NCBI GenBank assembly: GCA_947643665.1 | Contig: CANRWW010000021.1 | Span: 1-46,913 of the forward strand | Length of the DNA stretch: 46,913 nucleotides | Direction of reading: 5' to 3' | Source of the DNA: an uncultured Porphyromonadaceae bacterium | Lineage (GTDB): Bacteria > Bacteroidota > Bacteroidia > Bacteroidales > Muribaculaceae | Part shown: in pieces, positions 1 to 7,974 of the stretch | How the letters are laid out: each line of letters begins with the position of its first letter | Position numbering within the stretch: position 1 is the stretch's first letter | Notes under the pieces: model-generated | Database searches by the model: none | Seen by the model: only the letters and a program-made list of their open reading frames with translations | Told to the model about the DNA's origin: nothing | Translations under genes and position numbers: made by a program

Positions 1-40
1 AATCAGGTGAATTTTTGACTGAATTTGAGTTAAATCTCAT

Positions 41-275
41 GCGCCAGCCCTGGGTTTTTATGGTCTCAGGTGGCGTAATCCTTTCTCAGGGCAGGATAGT
101 TATGTTTCATTCGCAAATGCCCGTTTCATTGTTTTCTGGTCGAAGAATCCGGCTCCGCTGTTGCCGTACCTGCCCGCATGGATGCCTCTACTGCTATGCC
201 AATACGTCTTCTGCTTCGGCATTTACAAATCATAAGAGAGCTCTCGCTAATCCGCTTACTGACTCAATAATTTAA
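41..275 (+). pseudogene. Decayed DUF1848 family gene (radical-SAM-like cysteine motif remnant)
   Basis: Two pieces of one family are seen in two frames. Reading 71-157 in the frame that starts TGG at 71 gives WRNPFSGQDSYV, then ARFIVFWSKNPAPLLPYL, which matches the N-terminal third of DUF1848 proteins as I recall them. From about 160 the frame ending at 275 gives TCPHGCLYCYAN, the cysteine-rich C-terminal signature of the same family, then an early stop. DUF1848 proteins are about 300 residues, so the middle, roughly 200 codons, is missing and the join is out of frame. The N-terminal start is also absent: a TGA lies at 26-28 in that frame. I infer a pseudogene left by an internal deletion. 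The single 86-codon open frame over this stretch is not a real gene. Function of the family is not established. Confidence 0.7.
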
Positions 276-365
276 CTCATGACCTACACACCAAACATAC
301 GGAAATTTTCACAAATCTGACTGTTTCACAATTCATTTCGGCAAACGTTGTCTCAACAGTCTTAT

Positions 366-1904
366 TTATCCATTTAACCGATACCAGAAACCCAAAACGG
401 AAACAATTGAAATGGCCAAAAGCAGAACCGTCCAACCCAGATTGCTCCAAAACAAACGTCTGTCTTTACGCCCAGTAATGAATACGTACAGATTACCTAT
501 GAACCCTAGCGGAAAAACAATAAGACAGAATAATGCTACTAAAAAATCCAACCATCCTCCAAATCTTTCTATGACACCTCTGTTTTTCCCATTGTCATTA
601 TCAAGCTCGGGAAGTGTAAATGTGATGAGACTATTATATTTTTTGCTTAGATCTCCATCTACGGTGACATATGACCTCTGAGGAACGCCTATTACCCGGC
701 TATTTCCGAATATGGCTATAAGATTTTTATCCGAGCTGATTTTTGTATAGACCTGACCGTCATTACCGGTCTCAGTGGTCATTTTAATTTTCTCCTGTAT
801 AGAATCCGGATAAATGATATCGGCACGGGATACTTCTGTCTGACTGCTGTTATCTTTATTTTCTGCAAACTGGTTCCAGTAGACTTTGAAACAATACTCA
901 GTTACGTATTTGTTGAACCATGGGAAACATGCATACTGTCGCTGGCCATCAGAGCTGATGACTCGCACCACAGCCATAACATCCTCGTTTAAGGGTTTTA
1001 TAGTGAAACTGAATACGGAATCTTCCGGGTTATAGCTATAGCTTTCAATAACTATCGGACCTTCAGCTGGATGAGCTTCGACGGCTGATCCGGAAGCAAC
1101 ATCGGCAGCAGCTTTCGGTTTGTCATCGGCGGCAGGTATGCTCTCAGGTTTGGATAATGTGGCGGATATTGATGCGGCATGTTTCTTACGCGTTTTTTCA
1201 GTAGTTTTTGTTCCAGAGCTTGTGGAAACTGCCGCAATAGGTTCGGGCGTCTTGTCAATATTGACAAGTATTGAGTATGCGAAGCCGTCAGATGCCCGGT
1301 AATAGACGTCGGTTTCGGGTGGAAGCTGGCTGCGCGAGAGCCTTTCGTTGCATTTGTGCTTCCACACCTCAAAATCTCCACAAGTTCGCGGAATCACCAT
1401 GAAATAGAGCTTTGTCTCATATTCGTAGGGAGCGTCGGCGCCATCGAAAGAGGCTCGTGTAGTGATACTGCATGCCGCATCGTTTTTAAGAATGGAGATA
1501 TTCTCGAATGGGTACGGCGTCATTGAGAACGAGGGAAGTTTGTCCTGAATATAAGAGTAGACATCGGTGTTGCCGTTGTAGTGTATCTTGTTATAGAAAC
1601 CGTTGGCACAGATATCAACACCGTTGGCATTTACCGAATGCTGCAGACTGAAATCGCGTACAGGATATTTGGAGATATTGTTGAAGGCAGGGGCAAACTG
1701 AAGGTCTGATATGTTTGTGCCGGCATCGTCAAGACAGACCACGATTGAGCGTGAGCCCGTGTTGCCCCCCACAGGTTTTGAGTTGAACAATACCTCCAGA
1801 TCACCGCCTTTGTCATGCCTGAGCTGTTCGTAGGCAAGCACAAGACTAAGGATACCGACCACGGCACCCACAACGACCAATATCCGTTCGAATTTCTTGA
1901 ACAT
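366..1904 (-). CDS. Unknown membrane-anchored protein, three predicted TM segments
   Basis: I do not recognise this 512-residue protein. Residues 8-26 form one hydrophobic segment after a basic start (MFKKFER), consistent with an N-terminal anchor. Residues 27-230 are polar and rich in Tyr, Asp and Asn, with several Cys. About 230-285 is a low-complexity Ala/Ser/Thr/Lys/Pro linker. A second folded stretch follows to about 445, and two TM segments lie near 453-475 and 489-508 with a basic loop (TGRKDRR) between them. This suggests two soluble domains held at the membrane from both ends, probably facing the periplasm (inference). The gene stands alone downstream of tnaA on the same strand, with a strong hairpin between them. 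Confidence 0.7.
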   Translation of the reverse strand: MFKKFERILVVVGAVVGILSLVLAYEQLRHDKGGDLEVLFNSKPVGGNTGSRSIVVCLDDAGTNISDLQFAPAFNNISKYPVRDFSLQHSVNANGVDICANGFYNKIHYNGNTDVYSYIQDKLPSFSMTPYPFENISILKNDAACSITTRASFDGADAPYEYETKLYFMVIPRTCGDFEVWKHKCNERLSRSQLPPETDVYYRASDGFAYSILVNIDKTPEPIAAVSTSSGTKTTEKTRKKHAASISATLSKPESIPAADDKPKAAADVASGSAVEAHPAEGPIVIESYSYNPEDSVFSFTIKPLNEDVMAVVRVISSDGQRQYACFPWFNKYVTEYCFKVYWNQFAENKDNSSQTEVSRADIIYPDSIQEKIKMTTETGNDGQVYTKISSDKNLIAIFGNSRVIGVPQRSYVTVDGDLSKKYNSLITFTLPELDNDNGKNRGVIERFGGWLDFLVALFCLIVFPLGFIGNLYVFITGRKDRRLFWSNLGWTVLLLAISIVSVLGFWYRLNG

Positions 1905-2057
1905 CCGCAGTTATATTTTTATAGCGCAAATTTAGCCCAATTTTACTTCTCACGCAAACAATGGCAGTTAAACCCCTTTGAACTAGCCATATCTGATTTT
2001 ACGGCAATTGAAATGCATAATCAACCGTAAGAATTACCAGACTCAATTAGAGCCTAT

Positions 2058-2105
2058 GAGGGCGTGTCATGATGGCCCGGATGGGTCTCGTCACGACACG
2101 TCCTC
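2058..2105 (-). terminator. Long hairpin downstream of tnaA
   Basis: An inverted repeat pairs GAGGGCGTGTC (2058-2068) with GACACGTCCTC (2095-2105), 11 pairs including one G-T. The helix continues after one mismatch with TGATG against CGTCA. It lies 25 bp past the tnaA stop. There is no clear T-run on the minus strand after it, so it may be a 3' end stabiliser or a factor-dependent end rather than a classic intrinsic terminator. Confidence 0.5.
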
Positions 2106-2130
2106 GTCGGCTGGTATTGTTTGAATGGGA

Positions 2131-3510
2131 TTATTCTGCCGCTGGGGCGAGCTGCACGGTGAAGTGACGCATGAGAGGAGCCTCCCATGTGATTTTCACG
2201 CCACGTGTGATCTCGTTGCGTCGATCGTACACATTCTTGAGAGCCACAGCCACCACGTTCATGTGGTTGTCGGTATAAGTGCGGCGCGGTATGGCCAGAC
2301 GCAGCAGGTCAAGGCCATTGAAACGGTTTTCGCGTGTCACTGGATCCCTGTCGGCAAGGATATAACCTATTTCACATCCGCGTATGCCCGCTTCGAGGTA
2401 AAGCTCTACGGTAAGGGTCTGGGCGGGGAATTCCTCTTTTGGCACATTGGTCAGTATTTTCGACGCGTCAACGAAAATGGCATGTCCACCGGCAGGGCGC
2501 TGGTAGGGGATGCCGAATTCATCAAGGCGTTTTGCCAGATATTCCACCTGATGGATGCGTGTATGCAGATTGTCGAATTCGGTATTCTCTTCAAGCCCGA
2601 CAGCCAGAGCCTCCATGTCGCGTCCGTTCATGCCGCCATATGTCAGGTAACCTTCAAATGGGATTGAGAAGCGTTGTGCCCCCTCTGCCCAGTCCTTATG
2701 GCGTGTAGCGAAGAATCCGCCCATATTTACGATAGCGTCTTTCTTGGCCGACATGGTCATGCCGTCGGCCAGCGAGAACATCTCACGTACAATCTCTTTT
2801 ATACTTTTGCCGGCATACCCCTCCTCGCGGGTCTTGATGAAATAAGCGTTCTCGGCGAAACGCGCGGAGTCAAAAATCACACGCAATCCGTGGCGGTCGG
2901 CGAGTTCGCGCACGGCGCGAAGGTTTTCCATCGAAACAGGCTGTCCGCCGGCAGTATTGTTGGTGACGGTTACAATAATGAAAGGCACACGTCCTTTATT
3001 GTCGCTCACGGCTTTTTCAAGTTTGTCAATGTCCACATTCCCTTTGAACGGATGTTCGAGCTGGGTATCGCGGGCTTCATCAATAGTGCAGTCAACAGCA
3101 AATGCCTTACGGCTCTCTATATGGCCTTTGGTAGTGTCGAAATGGGAGTTGCCAGGCACCACGTCGCCCTCTTTCACAAGGGCGCTGAACAGCACGTTTT
3201 CGGCAGCGCGGCCCTGATGGGTGGGAATAACCAATGGAAAACCGGTGATGCGCTCAATCGTGTCTTTCATCCTGAAGAACGATCTGGCTCCGGCGTAGCT
3301 CTCGTCACCGGTCATCATGGCAGCCCATTGGCGGTCGCTCATGGCGCCGGTGCCGGAGTCGGTGAGGAGGTCGATATATACCTGTTCGGCAGGTAGTTGA
3401 AACACGTTGTAGTGTGCGGCCTTGATCCATTCTTCCCGTTCCTTGCGTGTGCTGGTACGGATAGGCTCAACCATCTTTATGCGCCATGATTCGGCGAAAG
3501 GTAATTCCAT
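2131..3510 (-). CDS. tnaA: Tryptophanase (tryptophan indole-lyase)
   Basis: PLP enzyme that cleaves L-tryptophan to indole, pyruvate and ammonia in the cytoplasm. The 459 residues cover the whole family from IDLLTDSGTGAMS near 46 to the C-terminus. Motifs include THQGRAAEN (97-105), TVTNNTAGGQPVS (181-193), FDSARFAENAYFIK (213-226) and SAKKDAI (254-260), in which Lys257 should carry PLP. Near the end MRHFTVQL keeps His449, the counterpart of the E. coli TnaA histidine; tyrosine phenol-lyase has Phe there, so tryptophanase is preferred over that relative. ATG at 3510 gives the expected N-terminus. The gene diverges from an AspT-like transporter, and its promoter lies at 3590-3621. No TnaC with a Trp codon is visible, though a short leader frame exists. 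Confidence 0.93.
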   Translation of the reverse strand: MELPFAESWRIKMVEPIRTSTRKEREEWIKAAHYNVFQLPAEQVYIDLLTDSGTGAMSDRQWAAMMTGDESYAGARSFFRMKDTIERITGFPLVIPTHQGRAAENVLFSALVKEGDVVPGNSHFDTTKGHIESRKAFAVDCTIDEARDTQLEHPFKGNVDIDKLEKAVSDNKGRVPFIIVTVTNNTAGGQPVSMENLRAVRELADRHGLRVIFDSARFAENAYFIKTREEGYAGKSIKEIVREMFSLADGMTMSAKKDAIVNMGGFFATRHKDWAEGAQRFSIPFEGYLTYGGMNGRDMEALAVGLEENTEFDNLHTRIHQVEYLAKRLDEFGIPYQRPAGGHAIFVDASKILTNVPKEEFPAQTLTVELYLEAGIRGCEIGYILADRDPVTRENRFNGLDLLRLAIPRRTYTDNHMNVVAVALKNVYDRRNEITRGVKITWEAPLMRHFTVQLAPAAE

Positions 3511-3589
3511 GATACTTGTGATGATTTAAGGTAATGATGATTCAATGTAAAAACAGAAAGCCAAAACCATGCGGCTTACGCTTCAATGG

Positions 3590-3621
3590 CAAATGTACTC
3601 TTAAATATATATATCTCCAAA
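3590..3621 (-). promoter_or_regulatory. Promoter for tnaA, Bacteroidota type
   Basis: On the minus strand, TTTG (3621-3618) is followed after 20 bp by TACATTTG (3597-3590). This fits the Bacteroidota TTTG-N19-21-TAnnTTTG rule exactly. Transcription would begin near 3584, giving a leader of about 75 nt before the ATG at 3510. Confidence 0.7.
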
Positions 3622-3706
3622 TAAAACGGAGAAAAAACATACCGCAAAAATGTCTCTATACAATCCTGAATTTCAGAGCACGGGGTGCCTCAAGAATTAT
3701 CAATAT

Positions 3707-3726
3707 CCGGCACTTTTTAGTGCCGG
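3707..3726. promoter_or_regulatory. Perfect 8-bp dyad in the tnaA/transporter intergenic region
   Basis: CCGGCACT (3707-3714), a TTTT spacer and AGTGCCGG (3719-3726) form a perfect inverted repeat. It lies between the two divergent promoters, upstream of the +strand TAAATTTG box at 3753-3760. It has no T-run after it on the plus strand and no converging gene end beside it, so an operator is as likely as an RNA hairpin. Confidence 0.5.
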
Positions 3727-3752
3727 AGTGCGGTTGTGGGCGGGAGAATGCG

Positions 3753-3760
3753 TAAATTTG
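3753..3760 (+). promoter_or_regulatory. TAAATTTG -7 box right before the transporter start
   Basis: TAAATTTG matches the Bacteroidota -7 element. No good TTTG lies 19-21 bp upstream. The ATG at 3765 is only 4 bp beyond the box, so a transcript from it would be leaderless or nearly so, unless translation starts further downstream. Confidence 0.45.
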
Positions 3761-3764
3761 CAGT

Positions 3765-5426
3765 ATGAATTGGCTTGAAAGTCTGTTTTTAGAGCAATCG
3801 GCGCTACAGGCGGTCTGCGTGATCTCGGTAATAATCGCTATAGGACTGGGATTGGGCAAGCTACGTGTGTGCGGCATCTCGCTTGGGGTGACATTTGTGT
3901 TTTTCACTGGTATCCTGGCAGGACATCTGGGCCTGTCCATCAATCCGGAAATCCTCAAATATGCCGAGGATTTCGGTCTGATGCTGTTTGTCTACGAACT
4001 GGGGCTTAAGGTGGGACCGGGATTTTTCAGCTCGTTCCGCACGGGAGGCATAAAACTGAATATGTTGGGGTTAGGTCTGGTTCTGGCCGGTACTGCCGTT
4101 GCCATCGGACTGAGTTATCTTATGGCGATCCCTATGACCGACATGGTGGGCATTCTCAGCGGCGCCACCACCAACACGCCGTCGCTCGGAGCGGCACAGC
4201 AGGCTATCAGCCAATTGGGACTTCCCGCCGAAGGGGCGGCACTGAGTTGTGCGGTGACTTATCCACTCGGAGTCGTGGGGGTCATTCTGGCTTTTATTGT
4301 GGTGAAACAGTTCGTGGCCCGCAAATCAGACTACGAACCTAGGCGCCAGGATGACTCCGACCATACATATGTTGCTGAGTTCCAGGTGACCAATCCTGGC
4401 ATATACGGCATGTCGTTGCAGGAGATAAGCGCACTGGGGACTACCCAGTTCGTGGTATCACGGATATGGCATGGCGACGAGGTGTCAATTCCCGGACCTG
4501 ATGACGTGCTCTCAGAGGGCGACCGGGTACTGGTAATCACAAACGAGGAGGAGGTGGCGAAGCTGACTGTGCTTTTCGGCAGGAAGAGCGACCGCGACTG
4601 GAACAAACCCGACATAAACTGGGACACACTTGACAAGAACCTCGTGTCGCGTACCATCGCCATAAGCAAACCACAGCTCAACGGGCGCCGCCTTGGCTCA
4701 CTGAAATTACGCAAACTTTATGCCGTAAACATCTCGCGCGTGTCGCGATCCGGCGTGCGGCTGCTGGCACGCCCCGACCTCATACTGCAGCTTGGCGACC
4801 GCCTGACCATTGTCGGCACTCCCGACGCCATCAACAAAGTCGGCGCCCTGGTGGGCAACTCCGTAACAGACCTCAAAGACCCCAACCTGGCCGCAATCTT
4901 CATCGGCATGGTACTCTCGCTCATCGTAGGATCCATACCGATCTCCATCCCGGGTATCTCGGTACCCATAAAGCTCGGTCTCGCAGGAGGTCCCATCGTA
5001 GTAGGCATACTCATCGGCCGCTTCGGGCCGCAGTTCCATATGGTCACCTACACCACCCGGAGTGCCAATCTGATGCTGCGCGGCATAGGGCTATCGCTAT
5101 TCCTCGCCTGTCTGGGGCTTGACGCAGGAGGACAATTCATCAATACCATCATGCGCGGTGAAGGCCTAACGTGGATAGGTGCCGGCTTCATAATCACGCT
5201 ATTGCCATCGTTGGTTATGACCATTGTGGCCATGCGGTGGTGGAATCTTGACTTCGGTACAGCCGCCGGAATGGTGAGCGGAGCCATGGCAAACCCCATG
5301 TCAATGACATATGCCAACGGGATCACACCAGGCGACAGCGCACCGGTAGCATATGCCACCACCTATCCGCTGTCAATGTTCGCACGCGTCGTGATTGCCC
5401 AGCTTCTGGTAATCTGCTTCATGTAG
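3765..5426 (+). CDS. AspT/YidE/YbjL-family transporter with two TrkA-C domains
   Basis: Integral membrane protein of the aspartate:alanine exchanger (AAEx) family. Two membrane halves, about residues 10-180 and 375-553, flank a cytoplasmic segment (about 195-360) holding two TrkA-C (RCK-C) modules; VLSEGDRVLVITNEEEV and LQLGDRLTIVGTPD are the typical ends of such modules. The halves carry a repeated motif, SGATTNTPSLGAA in the first and SGAMANPMSMTYA in the second, as expected from the internal duplication of this family. The length of 553 is usual. Substrate cannot be read from sequence; an amino acid or dicarboxylate is the family expectation. It diverges from tnaA, which makes a link to tryptophan or its products possible but unproven. 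Confidence 0.85.
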   Translation: MNWLESLFLEQSALQAVCVISVIIAIGLGLGKLRVCGISLGVTFVFFTGILAGHLGLSINPEILKYAEDFGLMLFVYELGLKVGPGFFSSFRTGGIKLNMLGLGLVLAGTAVAIGLSYLMAIPMTDMVGILSGATTNTPSLGAAQQAISQLGLPAEGAALSCAVTYPLGVVGVILAFIVVKQFVARKSDYEPRRQDDSDHTYVAEFQVTNPGIYGMSLQEISALGTTQFVVSRIWHGDEVSIPGPDDVLSEGDRVLVITNEEEVAKLTVLFGRKSDRDWNKPDINWDTLDKNLVSRTIAISKPQLNGRRLGSLKLRKLYAVNISRVSRSGVRLLARPDLILQLGDRLTIVGTPDAINKVGALVGNSVTDLKDPNLAAIFIGMVLSLIVGSIPISIPGISVPIKLGLAGGPIVVGILIGRFGPQFHMVTYTTRSANLMLRGIGLSLFLACLGLDAGGQFINTIMRGEGLTWIGAGFIITLLPSLVMTIVAMRWWNLDFGTAAGMVSGAMANPMSMTYANGITPGDSAPVAYATTYPLSMFARVVIAQLLVICFM

Positions 5427-5581
5427 ACAGCCGCAGGAAGCAGATCACCGTGAGAGCAAGCCTTTAACTTAAGTTATCAAACGGCATATAAAGATTCTTA
5501 ATGTACGTCAGAAGGGTTGAACTCTGCTGGCACACAGTCTGTTTTATTGTCGAAAACATTGTAAAACAAAAAACAGACAAT

Positions 5582-6148
5582 ATGGAATCAATAATCAACA
5601 CCCATATTCCCGAATTCAAAGTACAGGCATATCACAACGGCGAGTTCAAAACAGTAACCGATAAAGATGTGCTCGGCAAATGGGCAATATTCTTTTTCTA
5701 TCCTGCCGACTTCACCTTCGTATGCCCTACCGAGCTGGAGGATATGGCCGACAAATACGAGGAGTTCAAGCGCCTCGGCGTGGAGGTCTACTCGGTGAGC
5801 ACCGACTCCCACTTCGTGCACAAGGCATGGCACGATGCCTCCGACAGCATTAAGAAAATCCAGTATCCCATGCTTGCCGACCCGACAGGTCTGTTGAGCC
5901 GCGCTTTCGGCGTGATGATCGAAGAGGAGGGCATGGCCTACCGCGGCACATTTGTCTCCAATCCCGAGGGTATCGTCAAACTTATGGAAATCCAGGACAA
6001 CAGCATTGGCCGCAATGCCGAAGAATTGCTGCGCAAGGTTGAAGCAGCCCAGTTTGTAGCCACCCACGACGGCGAAGTCTGCCCTGCCAAATGGAAGCAG
6101 GGACAGGCCACGCTCAAACCCAGCATTGACCTTGTAGGCAAGATCTAA
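5582..6148 (+). CDS. ahpC: Alkyl hydroperoxide reductase subunit C (peroxiredoxin)
   Basis: Typical 2-Cys peroxiredoxin that reduces hydrogen peroxide and organic hydroperoxides, recycled by AhpF. The 188 residues are the standard AhpC length. Cys48 in FTFVCPTE is the peroxidatic cysteine and Cys167 in GEVCPAKW the resolving one. I chose the ATG at 5582 (MESIINTHIPEF) because it matches the family N-terminus; the frame is open upstream to 5501, but those 27 residues are unlike AhpC. The ahpF start is 101 bp past its stop, with an intrinsic terminator in between. An OxyR-type regulator would be expected from the family, but I could not identify an operator by eye in 5427-5581. Confidence 0.96.
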   Translation: MESIINTHIPEFKVQAYHNGEFKTVTDKDVLGKWAIFFFYPADFTFVCPTELEDMADKYEEFKRLGVEVYSVSTDSHFVHKAWHDASDSIKKIQYPMLADPTGLLSRAFGVMIEEEGMAYRGTFVSNPEGIVKLMEIQDNSIGRNAEELLRKVEAAQFVATHDGEVCPAKWKQGQATLKPSIDLVGKI

Positions 6149-6174
6149 GGAAGACTGTCCAATAACCGACCTTA

Positions 6175-6213
6175 AATCCCGGACCGGAGGATATCTTTGT
6201 CCGGGATTTTTTT
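6175..6213 (+). terminator. Intrinsic terminator between ahpC and ahpF
   Basis: AATCCCGGAC (6175-6184) pairs perfectly with GTCCGGGATT (6199-6208), and the T-run continues to 6213. It is a textbook intrinsic terminator 26 bp after the ahpC stop. It implies either partial read-through into ahpF, giving more AhpC than AhpF, or a separate ahpF promoter, for which I see only a weak candidate (TAGTTTG at 6226-6232). Confidence 0.9.
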
Positions 6214-6249
6214 ACATCATTTACATAGTTTGCCAAAAACTTTTTGATT

Positions 6250-7812
6250 ATGCTTGACAATACCATAAAAGAACAGCTGAAAAATATTTTTTCCAAGCTC
6301 CAGTCTTATATCTCTTTCAGAATGCTCTCGCGCCAGGAAGACGTCCGCTCCGCAGAGATGCTGGAGTTTCTTCAGGATGTGGCGTCTACGTCGCCCAGGC
6401 TTTCGGCCGAGGCTGTATATGCCGATACAGACGCTCCGGAGTTCGAGATCTTAAAGGAGGGAGCCGCCACTGGAGTAAAATTCTGCGGCATACCCAACGG
6501 ACATGAGTTTTCCACCCTGCTTCTGGCAGTGCTCAACGCCGATGGCCAGGGAAAAAATCTGCCTGATGCTGCCCTGACAACCCGTATAAAAGCGCTCAAA
6601 GGTCCCTTGAGCCTACGCACTTTCGTGTCGCTCACATGTACAAACTGTCCCGACGTGGCCCAGGCGCTCAATGTAATTGCGCTTCTGAACCCTGAAGTAG
6701 AAAATACCGTTACCGACGGCGCCGTGGTACCGGGAATGGTAAAGGAACTTGACATAAAGTCGGTTCCCGCAGTTTATGCCGGTGATACACTCGTCAGCGT
6801 AGGCCGTATCACACTCGGCGAACTGTTGGCAAAACTTGAAGATAGATGCGGTACTTCCGCATGCGCCAATGATGCGGCTCCAATAGTGCGTGAATACGAC
6901 GTCACAGTACTCGGGGGAGGACCCGCCGGATGTGCCGCGGCGATATACTGTGCCCGCAAGGGATTCACTACGGCTGTAGTGGCCGGTACGATAGGAGGCC
7001 AGGTACTTGAGACAATGGATATCGGCAACCTCATCTCCGTTACCTCAACGACAGGACCGCAACTTGCCGCCAATCTCAAGACGCATATGGCAGCCTATCC
7101 TATCGAACTGTTTGAGAACCGCACTGTCAACAGTGCCAGTGTGGAAGGATCCGCCAAAGAACTACGCTGCACCGGCGAAACGTTCAGAAGCCGCGCGCTG
7201 ATCATCGCCACCGGCGCCGGATGGAGACAGCTTTCCGTGCCTGGCGAATCGGAGCACGTGGGTCACGGAGTGGCGTTCTGCACCCATTGCGACGGTCCGT
7301 ACTATGCAGGCACCCGTGTGGCTGTGGTGGGAGGAGGCAACTCCGGTATAGAGGCAGCAATTGACCTGGCAAGCCTCTGCCCGCATGTAGACCTCTTTGA
7401 GTTCACAGACTCCCTGAAAGCTGATGTGGTGCTCCAGAAAAAATTGGCCACTCTCACCAACGTTGACATACATCTCTCCTCGCAGGTAGAAGAAATCGTA
7501 GGTGACGGCAGGAGCGTATCAGGGATCAAGGTCAAAGACCTCATATCGGGAGAGGTATCGGTCTATCCCGTGGCCGGGGTTTTCGTGCAGATCGGCCAGA
7601 AGCCTAACAGCTCGCTCTTCAAAGGACAACTGGCAATCAACAAAAGTGGCGAGATAGAAGTAGACCGCAGCTGCCGTACCGCTGTCAAAGGTGTATATGC
7701 TGCCGGCGACGTCACCGACATCCCCTACAAACAGGTGGTGATCGCCATGGGTGAAGGGGGCAAGGCTGCACTATCGGCTTTCCTTGATTTCATGCGCGGA
7801 GAACTCGGTTGA
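6250..7812 (+). CDS. ahpF: Alkyl hydroperoxide reductase subunit F (flavin disulfide reductase)
   Basis: NAD(P)H-dependent flavoprotein that reduces oxidised AhpC. With ATG at 6250 it has 520 residues, the usual AhpF length; a TTG two codons earlier is possible but less likely. The N-terminal half is a double thioredoxin-like fold with the redox pair Cys130-Thr-Asn-Cys133 (SLTCTNCPDV). Then come an FAD-binding GGGPAGCAAA loop, a second redox pair in FCTHCDGPYYAG, an NAD(P)H-binding VVGGGNSGIEAA loop and the C-terminal FAD motif GVYAAGDVTDIPYKQ. All cysteines needed for electron transfer are present, so the AhpCF system appears complete. Confidence 0.96.
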   Translation: MLDNTIKEQLKNIFSKLQSYISFRMLSRQEDVRSAEMLEFLQDVASTSPRLSAEAVYADTDAPEFEILKEGAATGVKFCGIPNGHEFSTLLLAVLNADGQGKNLPDAALTTRIKALKGPLSLRTFVSLTCTNCPDVAQALNVIALLNPEVENTVTDGAVVPGMVKELDIKSVPAVYAGDTLVSVGRITLGELLAKLEDRCGTSACANDAAPIVREYDVTVLGGGPAGCAAAIYCARKGFTTAVVAGTIGGQVLETMDIGNLISVTSTTGPQLAANLKTHMAAYPIELFENRTVNSASVEGSAKELRCTGETFRSRALIIATGAGWRQLSVPGESEHVGHGVAFCTHCDGPYYAGTRVAVVGGGNSGIEAAIDLASLCPHVDLFEFTDSLKADVVLQKKLATLTNVDIHLSSQVEEIVGDGRSVSGIKVKDLISGEVSVYPVAGVFVQIGQKPNSSLFKGQLAINKSGEIEVDRSCRTAVKGVYAAGDVTDIPYKQVVIAMGEGGKAALSAFLDFMRGELG

Positions 7813-7899
7813 ACCGCAGCAGCGTGCTGTCATGTTTCACCGCTAATATGTGGAGAGCAACAAACTGCACACACCTTTCATATTCAAAAATATAAGCAT

Positions 7900-7937
7900 A
7901 ATGCCCCGGATCGTAATACAAACCAATCTGGGGCATT
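7900..7937. terminator. Hairpin between convergent ahpF and the 7975-9285 gene
   Basis: AATGCCCCGGA (7900-7910) pairs with TCTGGGGCATT (7927-7937), 11 pairs with one G-T. It lies between the ends of two converging genes. The tails on both strands are A/T-rich but without a strict T-run, so it probably serves both genes as a bidirectional terminator. Confidence 0.6.
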
Positions 7938-7974
7938 GTCAATTTCCTGCCCCCTATAAACTGATGTGCGTCAG

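Noticed and set aside
15-275. Open 86-codon frame as a real small gene
   Set aside because: The true homology runs in two different frames of a DUF1848 gene; this frame only covers the C-terminal piece.
2125-3396. Two plus-strand open frames (180 and 240 codons) opposite tnaA
   Set aside because: They are mirror frames of a strong coding gene with no family similarity of their own.
2131-3510. Tyrosine phenol-lyase instead of tryptophanase
   Set aside because: The C-terminal MRHFT keeps the tryptophanase histidine, and SARFAENAYFIK is closer to TnaA; tyrosine phenol-lyase has Phe at the first position and TRCVENAYFIK in the second.
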